64,000 nucleotides of DNA, from the NCBI GenBank assembly GCA_910574455.1, contig CAJSYZ010000004.1, positions 3,854,599 to 3,918,598 on the forward strand, given 5' to 3'. The stretch comes from Trichaptum fuscoviolaceum (lineage: Eukaryota; Basidiomycota; Agaricomycetes; Hymenochaetales; Trichaptaceae). The notes below the pieces were generated by a model. The model was not told where the DNA came from. It searched no databases and saw only the letters and a program-made list of their open reading frames with translations. Below are positions 23,038-35,428 of the stretch, piece after piece; within the stretch, counting starts at the first letter, position 1; each line of letters opens with the position of its first letter. Made by a program: the position numbers and the translations under genes.

Positions 23038-25790
23038 CTAAATATCATAATAAACTTCAATGCTTTCGGGATCGGAAAATACGGAGACATCTTCTGCGCA
23101 TGTGAATAGGTCTTCAGCGTTGAACGTCCATTTTCGTCTCTTATCGCTCCCGTATGTTTTGCAGCCGAGCATCTGCACCTGTCTGGCTGCGCCCTTTTCC
23201 TCCAGTAATTCTTTTGAAGACATTTCTCCAAGGAGATCAAGTACAGGTAGCTCAGATCGCTTGGGTAACCTTCTTTCAGGGAGATCCAGCAGTCCTGTGC
23301 GGATGGGGTTCGCATCAATTGAATAAGTGTCTGGTACACTCATAAGTGGTAAAGTGAAGAGCATTCTTTTTTGGTCGTATACATCCTTTGGTTCTTCTTT
23401 GACATGAGAACCGACTTCCAGGTGATTCGTGGAAAGGGAAAGGAAACCATCGTAGTTCGGGTACAGCATAGCATAGCCCCTCAGGTAGATCATCTCTATG
23501 AAAAATTTCTTCCAAGATTTCCTCCACTTGTTTGAACGGACGTGGGGAACGACGTGCTCGTCCACAGAGAGCCAGTCGTCCGAGAATCTTAGTGTTAAGT
23601 AGCTGTGGAACTCACGCCAGTGTTCGGGGAAATACACTGCTCCCCAGCTGCAAGGCACTTGAGATAAGTAAGGGGTATTGGTATTTATGAGCCCATAGGA
23701 ATTGAAAAGACTGTGCGCATCAAATGGTTTTCTCCCCTCGGGACGCAGCTCGTTGACCTTCTGTTGGTATAGACTGATACCGAACATGGGCATTACTCTA
23801 TTTTCCGGAGAGCCGTACCTGTCTGAGTGTCAGCCAATATGAAACTCGATGAGACTTTCATGTACCTATAGCGTAGCAAGGACATCTTGATCCATGCATA
23901 GAATAGAGGCGAGACCTCCACATCGTCCTCCAAAATGACACCATACGTATCATTAGTATGGGGATACCATGATTCGACGATAGACGTCAAAAGACCAGCG
24001 TGGATCACCCTGTGATGGACAAAGACGGGGCCGAAAGGCCACTCAAAGTCATTCACGATCTGTCGTGTCTCCACATCGGCCGATTGTTCCATATTAATTC
24101 TGAGCTTCGGGGTATCGCCGTAGTATCTTGCAGTGTTTAGTGAACGCAACAGACGTGTTAGAGAATGTGGGCGGTCATCCGTGACGACTACGATCTCAAT
24201 ATCAGGGAGGTACCAGCCTGTAATGGGATAAATGGAACATCGATCGCAGCGGTAGTAGTTTAAGTACTTACCTCTAAGCTCCTGCAGTGAGAGGGAAGCT
24301 ATCCAATCACAAAGGGACAAGTCAGCCTGAGGGATGGCTATAACAAGTGAGCCAAGCTGTCGCGCCTCCCTCATCTCGGCCTCCGAGTTATCTTCAGTTT
24401 CTGAGATCCCATATATAACAAGGGAGGCGGGAATCTCTAGAGATGCAAGCCAGAAGCTGACAGCTTCTGCGTTCGCACCTTCGTTTGTTGTTGAATGGAG
24501 GGCGCTGTAAGAGATATTGCATACACCCGAGAGCAGTTGATCGTGAACCCAAGGGAAAGTAGCATCTCGAGTTAGGTTGTGATCGAAATTATGAGATCGA
24601 ATCAGGACATGCAAATCAAGTCCACTATCCAGAAACCTGCACGCTGTCACAGAGAAGCTTATGAAGTCACCCAACGTAGGCAAGATGAGTGCCAGAGTGT
24701 TCGTGGTCGCTGGATCTACCGTTGGTCGACTCGCTTCAGAATCATTGTCCGCAATAGCAGAAGAGCATTCTACCACAGGCTTTCCCAGAGAGAGATTCTG
24801 CCTTTTGCATTGTCGTTGACACCAATTCATAGTCGCATGCGAAGTAGAATCTTGAACTATGCCGCCTACACTTTCGTGGGTGAGGTATTCACCGAGAGAG
24901 GTCCAGAAGTCCGAAACGTTCTCGAAGGACGTATTCCATCCATGTATAAGGTCAGAGGGTATAACAAAAGGCGGCAGCAAGAAAGATGCGTTTTGGGCCT
25001 CTGATCGAGGGGATACACAAGCGGTAATGCTTGATTCCTCAGACAAAGACCCACCGCAGAAACCGTACGCAGTGTCAATCAGAAGAGGGTGAGAGACAAG
25101 CCGATTTCGTGCGTCATCGTCGAGGCCTCCCAAACCTTCATGCCCTAAGAAGAGTATATAATCAGTGTGAGCCTGCGCTGCAGCAGAGATCATAGCGACT
25201 CCTTCGCTCGATCCATCCAGCCAGGTCGATACAGATATGTCCAAGAATGTATCAGGATGGCCTTCTTTGAGCACCGTAGTCAGGTGCGTAAGGAGGTCTG
25301 GAGGGCATATAAGCGCAAGTGCCGACACCGATGAGTGTTCCATAATCAAAGGTTCCAGAATGTCCAGAACGATATCCGCATTCGCTGAGGTGACTGATAA
25401 TATTGCAGTTGTTGAGGCACTGTCAAAGAAAGGAAGATCCACGAAGTCGGAACTAATAAAGGGGATGTTGTCTGAGAACTTAAGGGTGCCCTCGTCCAGA
25501 GCGTGTTCCACAACGTGTTGTACTTCGAATTCGTGACTAGAAGAACCAAAGTCGGTGGTTGCGGATGTATTGTATCGCGATGAAACTAGAGTTTTGCTTC
25601 CATCCCACGGATACATTCGACGGAACACAAGAATCCCGACAGAGAAGAGAAGAAGGGTCAAAGCTACGGTGACTTGCGCGCATTTCTGAATTGCTCTTCG
25701 CCTACGTTCACTTCCCGGTATTCCTGTCAGCATCTGGTGACCAGAGCGTGAGTGCGCATGCAAGAGTTTGCTATCTATGCGAGGAAGCAT
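23038..25790 (-). CDS. Type II membrane glycosyltransferase-like protein
   Basis: Proposed CDS: complement(join(23038..23818, 23866..24217, 24272..25790)), 883 residues. The intron at 24218-24271 (GTAAGT...TTACAG, 54 bp) is in frame and would read through if unspliced. The intron at 23819-23865 is needed to join RYRYGSPENR to MPMFGISLYQQ. After a basic N-terminus, one hydrophobic segment (TVALTLLLFSVGILVF) predicts a Golgi-type signal anchor with a lumenal catalytic part. The C-terminal half looks like a GT-A fold: DIEIVVVTDDRPHSLTRLL resembles the nucleotide-binding start, and VILEDDVEVSPLFY the acidic metal-binding motif. The family resembles conserved but uncharacterised basidiomycete glycosyltransferases; the sugar donor is unknown. 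The frame is open 14 codons further up, but the first ATG is at 25790. Confidence 0.75.
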
Positions 25791-26032
25791 GGTTTCGAGT
25801 TGCAAGCCAGATGATGGTGGTGGTTCAGACAAAGGGACGCGATGCGTTCTGCCATGCCCCGGACCTTATTTGGGCCAAATAAGCCAGAATAAACCCTAAT
25901 TTGGTTGACTGCCTTTCGCAACTGCAGTGTGACCTCGAACTGCAGATCAGACTCGGAGCTCACATTGTTCGTTTTAATTGTATGCCATCCTTATCTTCTT
26001 CATCTCGTCTTTGAGCCTTCATCCCACTCGCA
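25791..26032. promoter_or_regulatory. Bidirectional promoter between the glycosyltransferase gene and XPT1
   Basis: Only 242 bp separate the two divergent start codons, so both promoters must lie here. The stretch 25865-25905 contains repeated TTGGGCCAAATAAGCC-like words. No TATA box is obvious. Confidence 0.45.
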
Positions 26033-27180
26033 ATGGCTGAAGTCGAGCATGTTCGTGTCACATACAACGACGTACACAACCTCATCAAGGGAGCGTCGGA
26101 AAAGATTGCGGAATGGAAGCCTAACCTGCTCATTGCTATAGGTAAGTTTTCCCGCATGAAAGCATTAAAATGCGCTTGTTGCTTATCGACGCTTTTCTCT
26201 CGTGTAGGCGGAGGGTTAGCTTCCGTTTCATTCACTTGCGAAGAAACTAGCTTGTCGTACTGAGTTATATACCGCACATCCCCAGGGGTTTCTTCCCGGC
26301 ACGCGTTATGGTGAAATTAAGCATATATCATGAGTCTATATGCGTACGAACTGACGGAGCATTTGTTCAGCGTACCTTCCTCAAAGATCCATCGACAAAG
26401 AAAAACATCCCGATTTACGCTATCGGACTATCCCTTTACGAGTCCTTACCCGGCACAACCGCTGAACAGATCGGTAATGAGGTTGTCAGGACTCAGTGGT
26501 TGTGAGTGCTTTGCGTTCATTCTATCATATAGACGTGCTCTGACTCAACTTCCGTAGGGGGCCTGAAGGCGCTAAGGTTCTCCTTGGGCGCCGAGCACTC
26601 ATTGTTGTATGACTATCTTCACTATCAAAACGCCTGATGCTTAGTATTTTAGGACGAGGTGGATGACTCGCGCAAAACTCTCCAGTGAGCTATTTTTATT
26701 GGTTTTGTACCTAAATGCTTATTTTCTCTTAGCTATGCCGTATCTGAGCTGAAGAAGGACGTTGAGAAAGAAATTTCCTCGCTGCCGGAAGATCAGCGTG
26801 AAGCTGCTCGGACGGAGTTCGCTATCTTCGTCGTGCACAACAAGCTGAAGGAGAAAGTAGCTGACCTACCCGCGGATGTACCGTGAGTATCTTTGTATGC
26901 TACTTAGATCCTCAATATAACGCTGAAGACTACTAGGTATTATGCGGGTGCCGAGGTTGGCGATGACTGGTGAGAATTCTAGCCATCAATTTACTATCAC
27001 GTCCACTGATACACTTGCGATATACCAAGGCTGGATTATCCCTGGGAAATGAAGTACGTGTCCTCTTGCCGTCTTTCTCATCCGCTAATGCATGTGTTAT
27101 TATCCAGAGATATTGAGGAGCACGACCGGCTGGCAGCGGAGGACAAAAAACGCAAGCAGAAGGTTGAGACTAGCTCGTAA
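26033..27180 (+). CDS. XPT1: Xanthine/hypoxanthine phosphoribosyltransferase
   Basis: Ten exons: join(26033..26141, 26208..26214, 26286..26310, 26371..26501, 26558..26606, 26653..26684, 26733..26882, 26937..26969, 27030..27053, 27108..27180), 210 residues. The enzyme salvages purine bases by joining them to PRPP, making XMP, IMP or GMP in the cytosol. Key motifs are LLIAIGGGGFFPARVM (the loop before the PRPP site), IPIYAIGLSLYE and the PRPP-binding signature VDEVDDSRKTL. The C-terminus (DWLDYPWE, DIEEHDRLAAE) matches yeast Xpt1/Hpt1. The second exon is only 7 bp; it is needed to encode the conserved GGG and keep phase, and it has good flanking splice sites (GTGTAG before, GTTAGC after). Confidence 0.88.
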
Positions 27181-27637
27181 AATGCATGTAAAAATGATAG
27201 AGGGATATCTCTATCCGCTCCTATATAGTGTTCTATATCGATTTGTTTTCTGGGTAAATGTCTTTGTTATGCCTGGAATTCACATAGTAATTGATGCAGG
27301 GTCCTTTGAAGCACCCTGATTGGGCGGAACCTGAGCGAATCACACCGCTGCCAGTGATACAAATTTGGTGAGCAACTTGAAGTAACTGCGCCCACGGAGG
27401 AGTGCGCGGCGGTAGAAAAGGCCTTGATACAGTGAGTACGGTCAGCAATCCCTCCGGCGCCCCCTATAACCTCTCGTAACTAGCGTTTCCCATTCCTCAA
27501 ATTCTTGATAATTTATCTGAAAACTTGGCGCCGACGCGGTAGTACTGGCTGTCAACAGATTTCCTAACGACCACGTTCGCGATTCACGCTGAAAAGATCA
27601 AGACATTGAACGTATCGTGTTACCATTCAAGAACGTA
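27181..27637. other. Intergenic region
   Basis: This is the 3' flank of XPT1 and promoter of the carrier gene. I found no coding signature, RNA gene or repeat. Confidence 0.5.
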
Positions 27638-28856
27638 ATGGCTGAAGATGAAGTCGAGTATGAAGGATTGTCGTCTGATGCAGGCCTTGCGGTGTGTCTG
27701 AACGCTGCTAGCAAAGTAACTCAATGCTCAACTTTTTTATCAGGTGAACATGGCTGCTGGTGCTCTCGTGAGTCGTGTTCTGTATATTGATACCACCTTG
27801 ATTCACGCGTCACATAGGCCGGCATATCAGAACACGCTGTGATGTTTCCAGTTGACAGCATAAAAGTAGGCAGTGCAAATGAGTAAAGAAAGAAGTTTGA
27901 CTCTAACTTCTGTGGGTGTACAGACTCGAATGCAGGTTTTCGCGACAAATCAAGCTGCGATTTATACGGGCGTCGGAAATGCCTTTTCGCGTATATCTTC
28001 CACTGAAGGACTACGAGCGTTATGGCGCGGTGTGAACTCCGTAATTTTGGGAGCAGGACCGGCGCATGCGGTGCATTTCGGAGTGTATGAGGCGGTCAAG
28101 GAGGTGACGGGGGGGAACAGAGGGGGGAATCAGTTCCTATCAACTTGTGAGCAGGATATCGAAATTTATGAGCAATGTGGCCTGACAGAAGTCGATGTAG
28201 CTCTGGCAGGAGCCGCTGCAACGATCGCGAGCGATGCGTTGATGAATCCCTTCGATGGTGAGCTAACCGATTCTGTACTTGCGCAAACTACATGCATAAA
28301 CTCACTTTTAATAAGTTATCAAACAACGAATGCAGCTACATAACTCAGAATTCCGTTCTGTCGTAACTTGTGCGCGGACGGTGTTCAAGAATGAGGGTCT
28401 CGCCGCCTTCTACATATCCTATCCTACTACCCTGACAATGACTGTCCCCTTCACCGCTGCCCAGTTCTCCGTCTACGAATACGTTAAACGCATCCTAAAT
28501 CCACGGAACGAATATTCGCCAGTGTCGCACATCGTTGCGGGCGGCGTGGCTGGTGGTGTCGCCGCTGCAATCACCACCCCTTTGGACGTGGCAAAAACAA
28601 TGCTACAGACTCGCGGGACGTCGTCGGACAAGGAAATACGGACTGCTCGGGGTATGATGGATGCGTTACGAATTATTTATCGAAGGGAGGGTTTGAAAGG
28701 CTTCGGGAGGGGAATGTCACCACGCGTGCTGACCTTCATGCCAAGTAATGCGTTATGTTGGCTATCTTATGAATTCTTCAGTGCGTGCATCCATCCGCCT
28801 TGCAAGCTGGCTACTAATTTCTATGTCGTTTCACAGAAGCTGCAATTAGGCAATAA
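27638..28856 (+). CDS. MRS4: Mitoferrin, mitochondrial iron carrier (MRS3/MRS4 type)
   Basis: Six exons: join(27638..27691, 27744..27767, 27818..27865, 27924..28257, 28316..28780, 28837..28856), 314 residues. Mitochondrial carriers have three repeats of about 100 residues, each with a P-x-D/E-x-x-K/R signature; all three are present (FPVDSIKTRMQ, NPFDVIKQRMQ, TPLDVAKTMLQTRG). The phrases ISEHAVMFPVDSIKTRMQ and GAGPAHAVHFGVYE are typical of the mitoferrin subfamily, which imports ferrous iron for heme and Fe-S cluster synthesis. The last exon adds only KAAIRQ. The choice between mitoferrin and other carriers rests on these subfamily phrases. Confidence 0.88.
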
Positions 28857-29230
28857 TTCGCTGTTTTCTACGCTTCTTGATAGTAGACGCGTACTTACGC
28901 TTTTGTTATCTCGCTTGCTTTGTCTAACGATCCTCCGTTCTTTGCACACACAAATTACTTCTGCTATCCACGTATTTACTCATGTTTCATATATTTTATT
29001 CTGCTTATAATTTCCTCCTATCGATTTGATGGGCTATTATTTGTGCTGACGCAATGTGACTGGTCAGACTACTTCGCGTAACGCGTCCCGAACGCAGCAC
29101 TCTCTGTCTGCCAGCCACTACGAGACTGACTCAACGCCAGCCTCCTAAGCCTGGAACACAGAAATTCCTCAAATATGGCGAGAGCATGTACTAGGTCCTT
29201 TATTTCTCTCTGGTTCTTATTCTCTTCAAT
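28857..29230. other. Intergenic region
   Basis: This is the 3' flank of the carrier gene and upstream region of the kinase gene; nothing specific is visible. Confidence 0.5.
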
Positions 29231-31769
29231 ATGCCCGAAGACACTGCAAGGCCAATAACCCCTCCGTGCCTGCCAAGTCGCAACAGAACCACGGATGACC
29301 CTCGCATGATAGGACTTTGGAAGATTGGTCGGACCATTGGGAGGGGATGTTCTGGTAAGTGTGTTTCTCATGCGTTCGAATTACTCTAATGTCGTGAATA
29401 TAGGACGCGTAAAAATCGCGAGGCACTCCAAGACCGGAGTGTATGCCGCGATCAAGATTGTTTCTAAGACCCAGCTTGCCAATTCTCTCCGTTCTATCCA
29501 CAACCTCGGCGAAGAAGCCGAACGCATCCTGCTCGGCCTCGAGCGCGAGATTGTCATCATGAAGCTCATTGACCACCCGAACGTCATGCGGCTGTACGAT
29601 GTCTGGGAGACGGCGGGCGAACTCTATCTCGTACTCGAATACGTCGCAGGAGGTGAATTGTTTGACTATATCTGCGAGCGTGGCCGACTGCCCGCCGAGG
29701 AGGCATTAGACTACTTCCAGCAGCTTATGGCTGCGATAGATTACTGCCACCGATTCAACATCGCACACCGAGATCTCAAACCCGAGAACCTGCTGCTCGA
29801 CAACGACAAGAACTTGAAAGTAGCGGACTTCGGTATGGCTGCCTGGCAAAGGGGCGCTGGGGACTTACTCGAGACATCCTGCGGCAGTCCTCATTATGCT
29901 GCTCCCGAAGTCGTCAGCGGTGAACCGTATAACGGGGCTGTTTCTGACACTTGGTCCTGCGGTGTGATTCTGTTTGCTCTCCTTGCTGGCCGTCTCCCGT
30001 TCGATGATGAAAATCTTGCTGTCTTGCTGGATAAGATAAAGCTCGGAAAGTTTGTCATGCCTGCCGACATACCTGATCCTGCGCAGGATTTAATCAAGAA
30101 GATGCTCGAGAAAGATCCTAAGAAGCGTATCAAGATTGCGGATGTTTTGAAGCACCCTTGGTACTTGTCACAACCTCCCAGGAAAAGTACTTGCGCGCCA
30201 CCTTCACTACAAGAGCTAGCAAAGCCTGTTCCAGACGTTGCGGGTATAGAACCGGACATATTGGCAAACTTACGCACCCTCTGGCATGGTGCCCCCGACG
30301 AAGACATCATCGCTGAGCTGACAAACGATGAGCAAAACTGGGAGAAAGCAGTATACCATCTGCTAGTTCAGTATCGTGAGCGGCAATTGGAAGACTACAA
30401 GGAAGTCGAGCGTATACGAACGCAACGGCGGAAGGAGCGGAAGCGGCGAGAAAGGGCGGAAAAGGAACGGGAGAGGGCGGCTCGTCGGTTGGAGGAACGA
30501 GATCGTCCAACGACTCCAATGGCACGACCTTCGCGACCGGATCCCCCGACTCCTCGGCGCGCTGGTGGGCATGCCAGCAACCCATCGACGTCAAGCTACC
30601 GCCAGTCCGTGCCCTCGACCCCATACGACCTACGGACACCTTCATCGTTAGGCCCTTCGGTGTTGACACCATCTACGAATGCGCCTTCGGTGCTCACCTC
30701 TCCCGGAAGTCCAATTTGGGATGCTCTGGACGTCGCCCCGCCGCCGGATGCGCCTGAGCTCAACGATGCACATGTGCAAAAGTTCTTCCAGCAGATATAT
30801 GACCATCTTAATGCCATGCAAAGCCGGCCAGTTGAAGGTCCAACGCCCGGCACAATGGCAAGCCCCGTTCCAGTGGACGCAAGATCTCCCCAAGGTATGG
30901 CCGGTCCGTCACTGACGGCCCGCGCCGTGCAAATTCAACGTCTCGATGTTCCTCAGAAAGATTCACGAGGCTTGGGAATTTCGTCACAACGCAATAACAA
31001 TAGCGATAACGATAAAGAGAATGAGAACGATAGTGGAAGTATGATCCTCAAGAAGTCGTCCCTCCGCAAGCCTGGGCAAACTAAATCAGCACGACCCGCG
31101 CTCGCAGATCGACACGTCCAAATCATTCTTCCCCCGCCCATTGAACGCAATCATAAATCTTCCGAACAGTACCGCCGTGTATCAGGGGACTCCTACGCCT
31201 CCTCTTCACCGACTTATTCGCTCTCTGAAGGTTCATCTATTAGCGTCGGCACTTCTGGCAGTGGTGGCCCGGGGCCTAAGCACTCGTGGTTCTCCAATTT
31301 GTTCAAGTTCCGACCTACAGCGTTCTCCCTTGCCTCGGTACACGATGTTCCCGAGACGCGGGAAACGTGTAAGCTGATGCTGATGAGCTACGGTGTGACT
31401 GTCGTTTCGTCCTCCAGCGAGGGACTGAAGGGCGGGGGTGGTATCGGTCCTAACACGCCTAGTGTGCTGAGATGCCACTTGGAGGAGATACGTGACCTCA
31501 CAGGCGTCATGGCGGTAACGAAAGCCGTCAAGTTCCGTGTTGAGGTATGCTCGTTGAGCCAGAATCAAGCAGCGGAAGCGGGTTACGCGACTACAGTGCA
31601 ACTAATACAGGAGAAAGGGGCGCTATCGAGCTTCAAGTTGATTTTCCAGCGTCTTCGAAAGGATTGGGGGTTGGACGAGACAGATAAGCGTGAGTTAGAG
31701 ACGAATTATGTACTGCAGAACCCTCGTAGTCCCGTGGAGGGGATGTTCTTCGAAGACCTTGGTTATTGA
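29231..31769 (+). CDS. Gin4/Hsl1/Cdr2-like septin-associated Ser/Thr kinase
   Basis: CDS: join(29231..29354, 29404..31769), 829 residues; the single 49-bp intron splits the glycine-rich loop. The kinase domain spans about residues 28-285: glycine loop GRGCSGRVKIARH, catalytic Lys in AAIKIV, catalytic loop HRDLKPENLLLD, DFG in VADFGMA, activation-loop Thr in LLETSCGSPHYAAPE, and WSCGVILFALLAGRLPF. A UBA-like region follows (DIIAELTNDEQNWEKAVYHLL, about 350-372). A long Ser/Pro-rich linker comes next, then a C-terminal KA1-like membrane-binding domain (about 690-810). This layout matches fungal Nim1-related kinases, which sit at the bud neck or division site and couple septins and cell size to Wee1. 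Assignment to one yeast paralogue is not possible from the sequence. Confidence 0.85.
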
Positions 31770-32448
31770 ACATTGTAAATTCATGATTTAATCTGAGTTG
31801 CATATATTTTAGTCTGAGAGCGTACAAACTTACATAGGATGAATGCGATTCAAATATAGAGCAAAGGCGTTTTGTGTTGAATTATCAGAGTGAATGATGT
31901 TTCTACGACCTGCCGCATTTTAGTCGTCTCTTCATGACAGTTACCTTTTTCTTCATCTACAATGTTTGTGAGAGTAATCAGCAAGGATTTGATTTGTGCA
32001 CTTAGGTATCACAATTTTCCCGTGATAACGTCTCTAGGAAGAATCCTTCTGAGCTTACTGGTTGTGATAAAACCGGTTTTGTGTAGTCGTATATATGATT
32101 TAGTCCATTGAATCAAATCGACGTATGCGATATAAATGTATGTAAACCTCGTGTCCTTGCCTAGACCATAGTTCTGAAAACCGCCACCCATTCTGCATCT
32201 CTGATTGTTGGTTTAAGTTGTGAGCATTCGCATACAGAACCTGAAGTGGCCGCATGTCGCTACACTAGTCATTCGGTGGTGAAAGTATTCTTCGGTCCGC
32301 GTAGCCTTGTTGGCTTCCCGAAGTTGCTCTTCATCAGAGGCTGCGTCGATATAAGCTTGACTTGGATACCCGCCGAACGAAAGACGCTTTCACGACGGTC
32401 CAAAGGCTGAAGTCCGTAGAAGCAAAAATACCGAGCTCATGTCCGAGC
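31770..32448. other. Convergent intergenic region
   Basis: The region between the convergent kinase and TMA16 genes is AT-rich near 31770-32110. No gene, RNA or mobile element is seen. Confidence 0.5.
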
Positions 32449-33115
32449 TCAGGCGGCATCGATAACCATCTGTTCTGTCGGTTCTTTCAGAAATTCGTGC
32501 TTCCCGGGACGCGTGACGATGACTGTTGATATGTTCTCGCTATTAATACGGATGAATCGCAGCAGATCGATGTATTCGACAGCCATCTGGTCCCATCGTC
32601 GATAAAGGGCGACTGTAGTCGCGTGGGTGAGATCTGGCACTTCTGGAGAAGAGGAGGCACAGTCAGAGGTGCCCTTCATCAGAGGAGAGAAATCTCACCA
32701 AGACCTGTCCTGTACTCTTCGCTTTCGAGCAACTTGATGTTCTCGAGCTTCATTTCTCTTGTACTCTTTGGTCTGCCTTTCCGCCTCGCTTTCTGCTCTT
32801 CCTCGAGGGCTACATCGTGCCTAGCAAGCCATACGTCTCTTATAAGGTTGTGCAGCTCCTCGAGAGTCATCGCCTCCTTATCGTCTGGGATGGCATGGAA
32901 GAAGAACACATATTTATCAACTAAATAGTATAACCGTTATTACGTTCCCTCAACTCAGTCGGAGAGAGCTCACCAACTGATGTAGTGTGCTTGATCTTTT
33001 TCGAAGCTGCCTCAGACAACTTCGATTTTCTTAATTGTGCACGCTCGACTTGACCAGCCTTGCGCGATTTGGGGTGAAATATTTTCTCCTTCTTTGCGCC
33101 TTTAGCTGGACTCAT
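32449..33115 (-). CDS. TMA16: Translation machinery-associated protein TMA16
   Basis: CDS: complement(join(32449..32642, 32699..32920, 32974..33115)), 185 residues; introns of 56 and 53 bp, phases agree. Tma16 (DUF2962) is a small basic protein that associates with late pre-60S ribosomal particles. Recognition rests on the N-terminal FHPKSRKAGQVERAQLRK, the central VDKYVFFFHAIPDD with LHNLIRDVWLARHDVALEEE, and KARRKGRPKS. The C-terminal part (YRRWDQMAVEYIDLLRFIRI) is also family-like. The gene starts 183 bp from the divergent Zap1-like gene. Confidence 0.85.
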
Positions 33116-33298
33116 TTGAGGTATGAAGGTAAGGAGGAGAAAGATTTTCAAGTGGACAGCAGGGTTTTGCGTGAGAAACAATTGCCAGTCATGGTGCCAC
33201 TGGCAGTGCATCGTGGGAAAGCCAGCAGACCGCGAGGGTACTCCTGACCACTGGCAGCATTCGACGAGGACCCTCACAGTCGCCAGGAATCCATCAAT
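33116..33298. promoter_or_regulatory. Bidirectional TMA16/Zap1-like promoter with a CACTGGCAGTG palindrome
   Basis: This 183-bp spacer separates two divergent start codons. Near its middle, at 33198-33208, lies a perfect CACTG-G-CAGTG odd palindrome, and a partial copy (CCACTGGCAGC) lies about 50 bp further on. I see no yeast-type zinc response element (ACCTT-N-AAGGT). Confidence 0.55.
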
Positions 33299-35428
33299 AT
33301 GTTTGTAGCACCGTCTTCTAGCCTTGCATCCTCCTCATCATCGTTGACATTGCCCGCCGACATCCACAACAATACAGGCAACAGCGTCGACACACCGCCA
33401 ACGTCGCACACACCGTCGGGCTACCGTCGCTCTTACCTTCAATTTTCAGACCTTCGTACGAAACGTGGGCGAACGTCTGGCACGCTCGCATCATCTCTGA
33501 GAAAAGTAGGAACTATGCGTCTAGAGAGTTCTCTGTCCGACCACCAGACCCTCTCCTTGCACCCTTCCCTTTGCTCAAATTGCGTCCCAGCTCGCCAGGA
33601 TGAGGTCTGCGCTGTCCCCAAACCTGATTTTCCTGTCGTCGAGGAGTGTACAGAGGAGTGCGTTGTTGTACCTTGCGGCAAGGAGGCTCTGTGCTTTGAC
33701 GACGACTGTTTAGAAGAGACGTGTGATATACAACCTTGCGACGGAGGAGCGGACTGTATGGCGTTTGAAGATTTTGTAAGTCTTGAACATTGAGACGATC
33801 TGCTTCATTTGGCTGACGACTTCTTAGCTTCAATGCTGCACCGATGATCATGCATACTCTGGCGTTAATAGTGATACATCATTATCAAATGTGGACTGGG
33901 CCGTCGCGTTTGATACATTCTTCCGGGACAATCGTCTGTCAAACGAATATAGCGTTAATACAAATATACCAGGATTTGGAAAGCAAATCAGTTCGGGAAG
34001 ACAACCTGGCTCTTACCAGTCGAGCCAACATGCGTACCCAAATGAACCCTCGCAGCAGGGTGCACCCTCCATTAACGGCGGACAATTTGCATGCCGCTGG
34101 TCGGGCTGCAGCTCTTCGTTTCAATCGATGAATGATCTCGTTGGACACGTCAATCTCTCGCACCTTCGACCCCCTAACTCACCACGTTCGTTACGACCAC
34201 CACCAAGCGGACAAAACCAAATTCAATGCCAATGGGATGATTGTAATATGTTTCCGCCCTCCACGATTTTTCCTGGTCCGTCGATCGGACTTGGACCTGA
34301 TGCTTTGTATGGCATGCTTGAAAACCACGTAATGCGCGAACATCTCCCGCCGCAAGCGTTCAATGAGGGATTTAACACATTCCATAACTCCCCGTTCGTT
34401 GTCCCCCAACGTCAACAACAGCTGGGCTTCTCCAATTCTCAAGGCGGAAATGACCCATTCCAGGTGCAACCACAGCCTCCGCATCAATACACCATGCAAG
34501 CCAGCCAAACTCGAAATTCACACCTGCACTCGCATGGCCAATCGCACACACACCCCTACAATTCCAACAGGGGGACAGGCCCTACAACCCGATCAAATGA
34601 CACATTGTCCTCCCCAGAACCAGACACCGAGGCTGACGGTGAAGCCGCTGTCCTGACACACGACTGCGAGAAGGTTGCACATGTTTGCGCTTGGCTTGGG
34701 TGTGGTGCGTGTCCGTTCCCTTCGTGCGATGCGCTCACAGCGCACATTTCTGCGGACCATGTCGGGACGGGGAAGAGTCAGTACCACTGCTATTGGGATG
34801 GGTGCTCGCGCCACGGCGAGCACGGGTTCTCCAGCAAGCAGAAAATTTTGCGACACTTGCAGAGCCATACAGGCCATAGGCCATTTCAGTGTCAGATTTG
34901 TCAACAGAACTTCTCGGAAGCGGCGACTCTGCAACAACATATGCGGAGGCACACACAAGAAAGTGAGCCATCGGCTTTTACATCAAACTGGAGTTTTTCT
35001 CAATCTGTTGTTCATATGTTTCCTAGAGCCATTTGTCTGTGACTTCCCTGGCTGCGGGAAAGCATTTGCAATAACCGGTGCGTTGACAATACACAAACGT
35101 ACGCACAATGGCGAGCGGCCATTCAAATGCCCTCACTGTGACAAGTATGTATTGTGATCCCGTTTACTTCATCTCCCTCACTGATAATCTTTGTATGTAG
35201 GGCATTCGCCGAGTCGTCTAATCTTTCAAAACACGTTAGTTCCCCTCCCGTGAGCTGCGTCACCAATACTGATTTGTCCGCATCTTATTACAGATGAAAA
35301 CCCACACTGGCGACCGACCGTACAAATGTCCGGAACCCGGCTGCGACAAGTGCTTTGCCCGACCGGACCAATTAACGAGACACGCGAATGTTCATACCAA
35401 GAAGCGTGCCAGTGCTCCTATTGACTGA
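33299..35428 (+). CDS. Zap1-like C2H2 zinc-finger transcription factor
   Basis: CDS: join(33299..33775, 33828..34962, 35027..35144, 35201..35234, 35294..35428), 632 residues. The N-terminal part is Ser/Thr-rich, then holds an acidic Cys-rich block ([33 protein letters not shown]). Two isolated Cys-x-Trp-x-x-x-Cys fingers follow ([16 protein letters not shown]), then a Pro/Gln/His-rich linker. The C-terminal array starts with another Trp-type pair ([16 protein letters not shown]) and continues with at least four classical fingers with TGHRPF, NGERPF and TGDRPY linkers. This order and the CxW fingers are the hallmark of yeast Zap1, which senses zinc through fingers in its activation domains and controls zinc-uptake genes. 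Function as a zinc regulator is inferred from architecture. Confidence 0.8.
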
